A stretch of DNA of 64,000 nt from Auanema rhodensis. Taxonomy: Eukaryota; Nematoda; Chromadorea; Rhabditida; Rhabditidae. Under the pieces are notes generated by a model. The model did no database searches, was not told the origin of the DNA, and saw only the letters and a list, made by a program, of their open reading frames with translations. A program made the translations under genes and the position numbers. This document shows positions 12,368 through 24,438 of the stretch, in pieces (the first letter of the stretch is position 1; the number at the start of each line of letters is the position of its first letter). The stretch is from contig OZ059898.1 in the NCBI GenBank assembly GCA_964057225.1, positions 13,417,767-13,481,766 on the forward strand, written 5' to 3'.

Positions 12368-13438
12368 TTTCATCCCTTATTCGTTCAAATATCTCTCTTT
12401 CTCTTTCTCTTCCACTTCATACTTTTACTTTCTCTGTCTTAGCAAAGGCTAAAGTCAGGAAAAGAACATTGTCACTGGAAAAAAACAAAAAAAAGCAAAG
12501 AGAGAGGAAGAGAACGAGTGAGAGGGTGAGAAAGGGGGTGGGGGAGGGCGAAGAGGATTCTTTGTCTTCAGTCTGTCAAAATTGAATTCATCTATGCTCC
12601 TGAACCTAGCTACTACCTCATTGTCACTTCTTTTAGACTTAGCAACCATATATGTATAATATATCTCTATATCTTTCGCCTACTCACACATTTTAAATGT
12701 TTTTGCTCTAAAAAAAACCTTTTTTCTTGAAAAAAATTTTATACATTCAGATTAAACTGAGATTTTCGTTCTCCATTCTCAATGCTGTTCCTTCGCATTG
12801 CCCATATCATGCTGTCATACACAGTAGAATGAGTTTCGCCTTTGAGAAGCCACATCCGTGTCAATCTTGTTCATGTCGAGAAAGGCTACAAGTCTTCAAC
12901 GATTATTCTTACGTAAGAATTAAAGAAGCATCTCAGCAGCATAATCAGATTCAGAGCTTCTGAGCCAACCTTCATGATCAAGGCTTTACCAGTTAGTTAG
13001 AATTCAAAATATCTATTTCTATATATCTTTAACATTCCTTATTATCAAAAATGTCATAAATTACATTCTCAACTATTCATTAAATCATTTTCATCCTTTA
13101 TATTCTCAATTTTCTCTAGTAATTTCAAACGATTAAACATCACTATCACTTTGATTTCTCAATCAAAAATGCTTCAGAGGACATATAGATTATCTATTTG
13201 TTTTCTGATTTAATTCATGAAGTATATTATGTTTAAATGGCTTTTATGTAGTATGATACAAGTCAGGCTTCATCTTTCAATGTCATATTTTGCCCTACGT
13301 CATTCTCTTTTCTCGAATCTGTTTCTCGTGTTTATTTGATGTCAAGAGAATATTAGTATCAAAATATCAATACTGAACCTTTTTATGTATAAGATTCACA
13401 TATATTTAGTATAATTATTCCTAATCTCAAGTTGTAGC
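12368..13438 (+). repeat. third, direct partial copy of the arm
   Basis: This is a direct copy of 5897-6965 at a constant offset of 6471, abutting the right arm with only two extra bases (CC). It runs about 173 bp past the point where the inverted arms stop matching (6792), into sequence present in the left copy but absent from the right arm. One difference was seen: an extra AT in a short CATAT tract near 13402, making this copy 2 bp longer. After 13438 the sequence is unique. Confidence 0.92.
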
Positions 13439-16400
13439 TATACATATAGTGATTGAACTCCATTTTTTTTGTTCATGCAAGTATCTCAGAAATGTTCGAC
13501 ATACTAATGGCAATATAGAAATATAAAAACCTAGGTACCATGTGCGGAGAGAGTATATCTGAGATGAAATGCTTACACATTTTTCTAACAATAGATTTCA
13601 ATTAGTTTCATATATATTTTTCGTTCTTTAACTTTTCATCTTAAATCCTTATTGAAGCAAGCTTCTAATAGACTTGACCAAATGAGTCAAACTAGCTGAC
13701 AAGGCAAATATCCACCCCCCCCCCCCCCCCTCTCTCTCTCTCTTCATTTCGCTCTGCCTGCCTAGCCATAATAAGAGAAATGAATCCTACGAATGAAGTT
13801 GTATATATGATATGTTCCGAGCTTAAGATGCTGACCAAATCAGATAATTTTTTTTGAAAAACATTTCTTCAATCCTTTTTTTTCACTTATATTCATTTTA
13901 TTAACCATGTCTTATTCAAATTATCAAATAATTCTCTTTTTTTATGAAAAAAAAAGAAAATTTGATATTTATAACAACTTTCACTAGTTATATGAACTGA
14001 ATCTTCATAATTTATCGTAGAATATCCCTATTGAGTCAACCTAACAACTGAAAATCTTTTTTTTCCTCCTGTAAATAAAGGATATAATCCATAAGACTAT
14101 CATAATACACCTTCATTATATCCAAATATCTAATCATTTTAAGAATTCATTCACATATCCATATCATTTGTAAAAAAAAATGAAAAAAAGCATTGAGTTC
14201 TCCGAAGTTGTCATCTGTGATATCATGTGTATATTCAAAGTTCAGTATCAAGCAGACTAACGGGAATGTTATCCCTTTCTAATTTTAAAATGAAAATTTC
14301 TCGAAACGATTTCATTTCTTTAAATTTCGGAAATTGAGTTCGTTTGCCACTAGGAAGTAGCATCACGGTCCAAACTTATCAAAACCTAAATTAGTCACAT
14401 ATGTAGTTATGGTATACTCTTTAAAATTTCTTCGGAAATTTTCAATTTATCTATAATTCATTGAGTTAATGACGTAGCTTTTGATATTTTGAAAAGCATA
14501 TTCAGTTATCATCTTTCGAGTTTTTTCTCATGCTGTTTATGGACTATTATGTTTCTATGGCGTAAGAAGAGCAGTAAAGACTTTAATAACATATTCACAA
14601 ATCATTTTTTATTTCCCCGAGACCATATGCATATATGTACATGCTCTCCCTCTTGCTACTGTTGCTGTTCTTCTGTTTAAACGCTTTTTTCAATTTCACG
14701 CTTCTTTTATTCCGATTTCTCTATTTTGAATTTTTCACGTGGACTTTCGCGTGTGCATGCTGCAAATAGCTTAATTTTTCCTGTCAATGCTTACAGAGTG
14801 GTTGCTTTATACAAAACTCTCTCTCTTTCTCTCTACATCTCAGTTCTTTTTATTGTTGTATGTTTCTCTCATGTTTCCTCACGTATTTTACCTTTCTTTA
14901 TCTAGAACCATCCCATTTCTCTCTCAAATCATCTCTGGTGATTGTATTTTCTTTTAGCTAAAGCCATTATGTGCTTCCTTTCCTTCTTCTTCAAGCATTT
15001 CACTCAGTCTCAAACAACTAAAATAAGTATTTTATATGAGAAGGAAGTTAAGGAATACAAATCTTAGTTTTAGAAAATTGATATGTGCTGCTGATGGCGG
15101 AAAGAAGCAATTATTTTAAAGGTTTTGATAGGCTACATGAGCATAAAAACTTGTCAAATTTGAAAGAGATAGAATTGTGGATATATTGAACGAAAAGGAT
15201 CATCAATTAAGGCTTAACATATTTATAAGAACCAACAAAGTGATATAAGACAGATTAGCTCTTCCTTAGAGTAAACGAGCTCAGAATGAGTGAGAGAGAG
15301 GAGGATAGATAAAGGAAAAGAGACAAAGGAATAAGTAAGACTGAAAGAGAACAGAATAAAGAATAGAGAGTAATATCGAGAGACAACGAGAACGAGAGAA
15401 AAATGTGGATAGGCTGAGGGGAGGATACATAGAGAAAGCGAAAAAAATGGAAAAACAGTGCTGAGATTGAAACAAAGAAGGAGTTATTCAGTTTTTGCTC
15501 AAAGCTTTCATAATCAGGAGACGAAGAACAGCCTTAAATCTTTTATCGTCTTGTGTATTCTCATCGTCTTCTATTATCTCATCTCTTTGTATAAAGCTAT
15601 ATGACGTCAACTGGTTATTTCCTCATCAAGTAAAGAAGCATTGTCACTTACCACCACATATATACTACATACATATGTTCAACGTTTTCTCTTACTCCTT
15701 TCATCGAACACTCTATTCCTCTCTTTTACTCCTTTTCACTTACTCTGCGCACCCTCTCCTCATTCATTCATACTCTCTCCATCTCTTTATACTCCTTTTT
15801 CTTTCTATTCAACATGTTTCAACTGATCGGCCATTCAGAGAATTTTTCCTTAAACCACCAATGTAAATGAAAATTTTCATTTTCTCATCTGATCCATCCT
15901 GCTCTTGCACTTCATGTCATTTAGACCATCGTTCCATTGATATATCTTTTTCGAGACTTCTGAATATGAATGAGATGAAGATAATAAAACTTAACGACGA
16001 TGAGCGTTATTTTCCTTTTTTTGAAACTTTTTCTTTCATCTCAACTCAGAAAAAGCTTTAACTTATCATTTTCTCTTTCTCAGATCTTATTTTAACTTCA
16101 ATCTACCATCATAAGCTCTCAGAAGGAAATTACCCCAACTATGTACATATGCACATAGATGTCCGAGAGGAAGAGTAGCAAAAGCAAGCTGCAAGCGACA
16201 AGCTTTCTACCATTTTCCCGCCCAACAGTTTGTTGGAAACATCGCAGGAAAACTGAGTCTGCAAAAGCTTTTAGCTCCACACATATATAAATCTTAATCT
16301 TATCTAAACATCATACTCATAACATCATCATTGTTAAATTGGAGTAAAACCATTCGTCTTTTCGCTCATAATCTTCTAAGCAATATTGACGGTAGACAAA

Positions 16401-18370
16401 GAAAAAAACATTATAATACTAATATTATTACTAGATGTGAAAGATTAATTAATTCATTCATTTTGACGATATCATGACTTATGGACGTTTGAAATATTTT
16501 TTTTCGAAACAACAATATCATATCCATGTACTTTTCTTGATAATTCATTATCTTTATAATCTTCTTTAATCATTTAGTCAAAATATTAAATAATAATAGG
16601 CTTTTGTTAAAAACTTTTATGAATCACATCTGAATCAATTACAACTCTTCTTATTTATTCTTTTTTAATCTTTTCAATTTTCATTACTAGATCATACTCT
16701 TTGTTTTTTGCCGTTTGCACGATAAGATTAGATAAAAACTAGGTGCAATCAAGTTGTGGTTCGGTACTCAATCACTACAGGAAACTTCAGCATTTGCTTC
16801 TGAAGCTGTATCAGAATGTGAACATGCTGACAGACAACAGAGCCAATTTCAGTCTGATGCATCATATTTTTTCCTATATTGTAGTTCCGTCTCCATCTGC
16901 TAGTTATTTCGTTTAACTGAATTATTGTCGTTGTCTCTTAATTTGACATGATTTTGAATCTGATGCGATCAGCTTGTCTTTGCATATTCCTGAACAGCAT
17001 TTTTCATTGAGCAAATAGGAAATCTGAACTATTAGTCATCTTTTCAATTTCTTCCTTCTATTTTACGATTCGTTCTTCGAATTGCCTATCAGATCTCCAA
17101 ATATGCAACTTTTGCTTCCGGTAGATAGCTCAGCATAAGTTGTTTCCTGATGAAAGATAAAACTAGATTGAAATATTATTGCTTTGACTTTGGTCTCAGG
17201 TGGTGGTGTTCTAAACTCATCTGAAGACAAAATGCTCTCATTAGCTTCAACACTCAGTTCTCTGATGCAGTTCATTCCGGCAGCCAAGTGTGTATGCATG
17301 TGTGACTCTATTGGAAGTTATTTTTTTCGGGATTCAGTCTGCTTCACATAAAGGAGAACAATCAAAGATCATGGCTTATGGCGCTCATTGTATGATAAGC
17401 CTGAATTCTTAAGGTGTTCATGTAATTTCCTGTGAATTTTTTTATATTTTTAATTATAACGTTCTCTTATTTTTATATGTTTTTTAATTCATTTGTCGAA
17501 ATGCTTGTCTCGTTCTCCGATTTCTCGTGGTATCCTCAGTTAGCCCTGCCTCTTTAGTAAGTTCTTCACTTTCCCCCGTTTTGGCTCATCTTTCACTTAC
17601 ACATTTTTGAATGTTGTCGAATGATTATATTGTATCTCCTTTGATAACAGTTACCCATATTGTTTTCTAAGTCTTTTTGTTTAGCCAATATGTAAATAAC
17701 TTCCATAAATCTGACAATAAAAGGATTGAGAGTGAAAGGGAGGAGGGAAGATGACAGAGAGGGAGAGAGATCACGTTATCGCTGCTCACTTTTCGTTTTC
17801 TCTCTTCATCTCATAAAGACAACAACATCTCTGTATATAATGTATGGTATGTAAATCCTTTTGCTTGGAGACGAGATTTTCAGTTAGTAAATCTCAATCA
17901 AGATTAGCAAACTGGGCTCACAATTTACCTCGTACATCTCCCTATCCTCTCCATCTCCACCTCCATACATTTCTCTCTCTCTCTATACATCACTCCCTCT
18001 CTTCATATTGCACTTCTTTTCTTTCGCCATGCTCTTATTTTCATTTTTTCTGTTTCTCCGTAAAAATAACTGAATGAAATAAAGTTTTTTTTTCCCATTT
18101 CGTTTATGTTATGCCATTTGATTTTCAAATATGGAAAGAAGATGCAAAATGAACAGTCAATCATGATAATTTTTCATTCTCATACTTTTTCTTTTTTCGA
18201 AATCTTTTCATTCTTATCTTTCCTTCACAACTTTTTTCTTTTATTACAAAAATATAAAATCAAACAACATTTTTTTTCCCAATTACAACTATGTGCTACT
18301 AGTGAATATTGTTTTCAATATATGGTTCTTTTTTTTTGTTTTTATCATCTTTATAATTATCTTTTTCAGG
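13439..18370. other. gene-free CT-rich DNA upstream of the GPCR
   Basis: About 4.9 kb with no confirmed exon. It includes a 16-base C run (13715-13730) running straight into a TC repeat, and long pyrimidine-rich stretches (14815-15000, 15660-15830) whose open frames are low-complexity. A 78-codon minus-strand frame at 17063-17299 sits in a somewhat GC-richer block (about 16740-17340) and has a mixed composition. It has no clear splice partners and may be a relic. Part of this region may be promoter or 5' intron of the GPCR gene that starts at 18371. Confidence 0.45.
13715..13742 (+). repeat. C16 homopolymer plus TC repeat
   Basis: Sixteen consecutive Cs (13715-13730) are followed by six TC units. 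The opposite strand is a G run plus GA repeat. Confidence 0.9.
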
Positions 18371-20599
18371 ATGCATTCATTGAGCGATCTTCCAACATGT
18401 CACAGTCCATCAGATGGGATCGCTCTCCTCATTGATGGATATTTAACTACATTTCTTATTATAGGTAACTATTTCAATCAAAACTTTCATAAATACAGAA
18501 CTAAATATAACTTTTATAAAATACTTTAATTATACTTCGGTGCTCATTCAAAATATATATTTTTATTAGTATAGAGAAGTATAATAACTCAGAAATATCA
18601 AAAAACAACTCATGTAACTATGCTTTTCCTTTCTTTCTTGACACAAATTCAAAGATATCACAATCAAAAACTAAAATATAGTATTCATCATATTTAAAAT
18701 GCGAAATCTTTTTTTTTTTTTTTTTTGAAAATAAAAAACATTCACATTTTCCATCTGAACCAATCGAAAAGCCAGACTAACGCAGATTTTCGGCTTTACA
18801 ACCAACCGTTCATAGCATATGCAAATGAGAAAACAAAATTTTTTTACACGTAACGTGTAATTTGCATATTTTTACGTGATCGATAAGATTGAACTAATCA
18901 ATTGAATTAACTGGCTTTCATGTATTAGAATGAAGTTTTTTTTTATTAATTCTGTCACATTTCATAAACATAACACATTTATAGTTATAAAATAATTTCA
19001 TCACGTTACTTTAATTGTTCATTTCCTTACAAAGAAAAAATAGATTAACAACATTTTTTTAATTTTTAAAGAAAAAAAAACTTTTTTATTGGAACCAAGG
19101 GAATCACGTGATTTTTTGATATAATTAAGAATAAAAGCGGATATTCATATCTTCATTAGTAGTTCTTTTCCATTAATTTCCCGGTTGAAACAACATATAA
19201 AACATATGTAGGAGTATATGTATGTGATCATATAAAGCACAAATGCGGGGCGAGTGATGTTGAAAATATTATTATTAAAAAAATACTTTAAGGTATAATA
19301 TAGTTTATATAATATATATATATATTTATATTATATACATACATATATATGTCTATATATCTAACTAGTACTCTTACTCTCTCTCATATATGTCTCTAAT
19401 AGTATATATATACCAATTATAAGACTATTATTCAATATGAAGAAGCCTCCAAATTCATTTTCGATCATGATGACTCTAAAAATATAAACAAAAACGAGAA
19501 TACATAATCAAATGAAAAGAATGCTTTCATACTCATAAATTACGTTTCGGTCTTCACAATTTCAGTTTCAATTTTTTTGAAAATGAAACATCAATTTGAA
19601 CCAAGAGGGGGGTTCATGCATCGTAATGATTATGATGTTTTTGATTGATATATTGTCAGAATAATACTCCATTTTCACAATCTTTCAACTGGTAACTAAT
19701 AAAAATTGAAGAAGGGACAGGAAAGCATAGGTAGTAAACAGTTAAATTTTTCAAAAAAATAATCGAATAAGCTTCATTTTGTTTTGAAATCACGCCGAAA
19801 CATGCAACAATAGTACTCACTAACCAAAGATTGAATTGATTGTTCAAAAAGAAATTTTAAAAAAAAATTTACAGGAGGAATTTTGGGTAATGTTTACTGT
19901 TTGCGGATACTGTATAAAACATCAATCAATACTGAAATGCTTGTATCATTAACAGGTAAGATTGAATTGACTTTTCCTTTTAAATGAAGAGAAGATGGAA
20001 CAAAGAGCAGAAAAAAAAAGAAAATTATTCAGCTACTTGTCATGAAAATTTTGGATATCTTTCATTCATGAATGAGAGTTAAACAGGGCATAACAAGGAA
20101 AGCTGACAGAAATTTCATTCAGTCATTTGTGACACATGTTACAGGATAATATTAAGTAATAGAGAGAGCAAAGAGAGTAAGAGGGAAATAAATAGAAAGA
20201 GGAGAGAAAGTATTAAAATTGTAAAAACGATTCGAACATCAAGGACTTTTCTTTTCAGCCTTAGCTGTCTGGGACATGATCCTGTTGGTGACGTCATTAT
20301 TCCATCATTCCCTCTGGGCAACTCTGCACAGCATAGGCTTCCATCCGCAGCCATGGGATCCATATATCGTAGCTCTCGGGGGTCTACTGGAGTGTTCTCA
20401 TTTAGCATCGGTTAGTAAGCTGTTATCAATTTTTATTGGAAACAATAATTCATCTCTTGTCATGTTGTTGGTATTGTTGTTATTGTTTTTAAGTAATGTA
20501 TCGAAATGTTTGAAACACAATACCAAACTCAAACAAATAAAACGAAATTTGGTGAAAATGACAATCTTCTAGTGTTCTTTTTACCTGCTCATATTCATA

Positions 20600-20647
<48 letters not shown>

Positions 20648-22155
20648 GAATTTCTGATTCCTTTTTGCTTCATCATCCATTAGGCATTATTGAATTCTGC
20701 ATATGAAGTGAATCTGGCGATTGACAACCTTATGCCTAAATAGTTCATTTGACAACGGAAAAGTGAAAAGTTGCACATTTCTTAAGTTCTTTATCCTTTT
20801 AAAACACCAATTTATGGATTGAACTTTGATATTCTTTCTCTGCTGCAGCTCCTTTGGAACATTTTTTGAAACAATGATGCCCTGTGAACAAAACGAAGTA
20901 CAGCATTTCTTTGATCAAGATTCCAGCTATTTTCAAAATTATTCTGGGAATACTAAGAAGGAATTAGAGATTGAATAGCACCATATGATATAGAACATGA
21001 TGTTTGCAAGCCTAATTCTGAACACAACGATCATTTTCGCATGAACATTTTCAATTTTAGACTTGGATGCTGTTGCATGTTTCATTAACAAGATTTTTTG
21101 CTGTATCCAGACCATTCAAGAACTTTGTCGTGTCTTATCGGAAACGTGGTCGTCGAAGCTATTGGAGAATTATCGGAGGTAATACTTACACAAATCAGGA
21201 AGAACATCAATGAATGATATGTATCTTGTTCAGGACTTGTTCGAATACCATTGTTTCTGACAGTTATTGCCTGCTTGATCACAATACCATGTGCCTTTGA
21301 ATACAATTTAATGCCATGCACGCTAGGATCTGGAGAATATTACCAGGTTTATATGAAGCATTTATCTAAATTGAACAAGTACTTTACAGAGGGAAGCGAC
21401 AAAGTTGCTACAAAGCTTTGCTTACTTTCTCTTCTACCGGACTGTGGTGTTATCACTTTTAAAAACATTCCTCCCATTTATTATCATTACGTTCTTGACA
21501 GGTAACATCAAAAATTAGATTATAGATTTCGAATTTTTAAATCTTTACAGTCAACACATTGAGAAGTATGAGGCAATCTATGGACAAACGAGCAACTATT
21601 CTTAAGCAACAAGGACAAGGTCATTTATTTGAAGCTGATAAAGATAAAACTAAAAGTTTACAGGTTTTTCAAAGATTTAAACTATCTTTATTCTTGAGTA
21701 TTACAGGCTATCTCCACTTTGTTATTGGGTAAATTCTTAATTTTACGCTGTTGGCCTACTGTCATTGCTATCATTCGAGTATTATGGAATGCCGAACACT
21801 CTACGTTCGTAGCTCATGTAGCAGAATTCCTTTTGCTTCTCAATTCTGCAACTAATTCTCTTGTTTTTGTACTTCTGAAATCAGCGTTCGAATCAAGAAG
21901 GTATATCTAATTCATGTCATTAGACCTATTTTATCATTATGCTTCAGACTACGTCGAGTTCGTGAACGACAACGTGAGCTTGTTGCTAAGCATGCTGAAC
22001 AAGTGCTGTGCATTGGAAAAGCTCTTGCGGGTGACAATCTCTTCCTCATATCGGATGCGAGCGAAGAATTAGATGACGATGAGCACAGCAAACTTCAGAT
22101 GTCATCATTAGGCTCATCAGACATGAACACGTCCTTTCAACAGCTAATGCATTAG
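18371..22155 (+). CDS. FMRFamide-receptor-like neuropeptide GPCR
   Basis: Nine exons (18371-18464, 19875-19955, 20259-20410, 21061-21178, 21234-21346, 21390-21501, 21551-21663, 21707-21900, 21948-22155) join in phase to a 394-residue rhodopsin-class receptor. Landmarks: GN in TM1 (IIGGILGN), LTALAVWD in TM2, LTRFFAVSRPF at the end of TM3, a TM5 ending in TFLTVNTLR, a basic third loop, and NSATNSLVF in TM7 at the NPxxY position. The pattern resembles the nematode FRPR/FMRFamide peptide receptor group, so the likely role is sensing a neuropeptide at the plasma membrane through a G protein. The DRY box reads TRF. The start follows a good acceptor (CTTTTTCAG at 18369), consistent with trans-splicing or with a missing 5' exon, because the extracellular N-terminus is short. 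The first two introns (1.4 kb and 0.3 kb) are long for this window. Confidence 0.8.
20603..20637 (+). repeat. CT microsatellite in GPCR intron
   Basis: About 17 consecutive CT units, inside the intron between the third and fourth exons of the GPCR gene. Confidence 0.95.
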
Positions 22156-22682
22156 TTTAACATCATTGACCCTACGAGTATTCATCTTCAATATTTCCTT
22201 TCGGATCAAATTTCTATAGAAACATAATCAGATTTACCATACTTATCAGTTTATACATATTAGATATATAATTCTTATTAGGGAATAATTTGTCAGTAAA
22301 AAACGTAGTTTCATACTTCATCAAACACTTGACATTTTTCCAAAGCTACTTATATTACGACAGTTTTAACTTTCTTTTAGAACAATTGTGTTTGTGCAAT
22401 ATTTTTCATTAGTTTTCACTTTCATGTATTCCTCCAGGTCTTTAGTAATACTGTAATCTCTTTATCAATTTGATTCTCTAATTTCTCAGTTCTTTCCGGG
22501 TATTCTCCCTTCCCAAATACGGTTATACCATTGTTGTTAAATTTCTCTCGAAAATTATATTTATTTTTACAACTCAATTTATATTGTACAACTTATACTA
22601 AATTTAGTAAACATTTGAAAACTTAGAAGTAATTACGCCAAAACCACCAGCTTATTTCCCAATATGTGTTTCTTTTTTTATG

Positions 22683-23549
22683 TTAAACCTTTTTGCATAG
22701 TTTGAAACTATTGCACATCCGTTCTGAAACTTGAAGACCGGTGTTAGGGCGATCATATTCCGTCAACAATCTTCTTAACTGATTCTGAATTGAATATACA
22801 TAGAAATATTACAATATAGCTATCCAACTCTGAAATATATCCTACAAACAAGTGTAGATGCTCGCTTCAGAACTTTCTGTACGATTTTATCACAAAACTT
22901 AACAAGGGCTTCCTCACGCAGTCTCTAAAACATAAAATATCAAAAATCGCACAACGTAGAAAATGATGATAATGGTCATATTTGAACAGCCTGTCAACTG
23001 AGCTTGACCTATTATAAATCAAAGAGTAAAATAATTTGAGAATATCTAATTAATTTTTAAAAGAACATACTAGTTCGTCTTTCGCGAAAACAATATGTTC
23101 ATACAGCACAGACTTGCATAATGCGCATTTATATCTTTCAACTATTGAATCATGCGTGAGTGGACGACTTGTAGTTCGAGGAGCAAAAGTTGGAAGCAGA
23201 GGAGGTAATGTCGGAAGAGGACCAAACGTAGGAAACAGAGGACGTAATGTTGGAAAGGCAGGTAAAGTGGGAAGTAGACCACCGTCAAGCTGAAATATAT
23301 AATAGCATTAATCAAAATTCAAAAAAATATGTTGTTTAGCATAATGAGAAATGTGTATGTAGATGTATGTGAAAGTCTATGCGCAACCGCTCATCTGTCT
23401 ACAAATTGTCAAAAATGATATTGCACGCCAAAATTAGCATATTGAAAATGTACAATCAGAATCAATTTATTGTTAAATACCTGATCAGCAGCCAAAGCAC
23501 AAAAGACAGTTGTTAGGAAAGTGATTGAGAACAATTTCGAATCAGACAT
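22683..23549 (-). CDS. secreted saposin-like (SapB) protein
   Basis: The start at 23549 gives a signal peptide with a hydrophobic core (LFSITFLTTVFCALA). After an intron, a Pro/Leu/Thr-rich stretch of repeated LPTL and FPTF motifs follows. Then comes a helix with the saposin CxxC pattern (RYKCALCKSVLYEH), and in the next exon an amphipathic helix with another Cys (EEALVKFCDKIV). A last exon with MCNSFKLC would supply the terminal Cys pair, ending at the stop 22683-22685. Saposin-fold proteins bind or permeabilise lipid membranes; here the likely location is extracellular or lysosomal. The first two exons are well supported. The last splice (donor GTTTGT) is uncertain, and the fourth of the usual six Cys is not obvious in this model, so the true end could be nearer 22850. 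Confidence 0.6.
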
Positions 23550-24438
23550 CTTGATATGCTTAGTCTAGACATGGTGAAAGCCTATTTATACCAATTACCA
23601 AAAGTACCATCACTACTTAATCCATAAACACCTGATAAAAAGTGCTCGAAATCTTTGAAACTCACAGCAATAGTTAGTTTCAGACAGTACAAGATTACTT
23701 TAAATATTTAACCGTAATTCAGAGTGCACTCCACATTTAGTCTGAATCAGTGATCTCGAGACCACGCCCAAACTGTAATTTCGAGCCAGTTTAGGAAACA
23801 AAATATTAATAATATTTTTTTGTTTGAAACCACGTATCTAAAACAGTCTCGCATCTAAATTAAATACCGGGACACGCCGAGAATCCAGCAATACACACCG
23901 ATCATTGGATTTTATAACAGCTGAATTTTAGAAAAAAGAAATACGCCATTGTGTTCAATTAAGAAGAAAAATTTGTCCAATATGTCTGATGACCTCCTTC
24001 AACTTCTAAGAAATTGTAATAAATGCTCAGCATTTGTTCTAGAAGCGAACAATATTCTCTTGGAAATTTCCGTTCAAACGGGCGGGCCAATTCCCTGCGT
24101 ATTCAAGTTCATGTTATTTCGCTAATACTCAGCCAAGTCACTTCAAATTTTGAGCGCCACCTTAATAAAAGACTATCTGAACTGCTATAATGAATTTAAT
24201 TACTTGTTTATTGATTATTCAATGTTAATAGAGAAGATATCATGATTTAAAATAGCATTTGAAGCCTTAATTCAAGTTTTGAAAGTAGCATTACAGCATT
24301 ATCTCTCATTTTCCTTCTCTAAATATAAACATGTCCGAGTTCTCCCGTCTATGTAATTTTTCTCTTCCCGTGTTTATTCATAACAACTTTCAGGTCATAG
24401 TGATATCTCTTCTTTATATTGTATATATTAAGTAAAAA

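Noticed and set aside
21251-21505. Read-through frame with a different sequence between TM4 and TM5 of the GPCR
   Set aside because: It removes TM5 and breaks the frame with the next exon. Splicing out 21347-21389 (43 bp) restores a proper TM5 and correct phase.
24000-24430. Possible tRNA or snRNA genes in the intergenic regions
   Set aside because: I scanned by eye for T-loop-like GTTCRA contexts and paired arms and found none convincing in this or the other gaps. A tRNAscan or Rfam search would be decisive.
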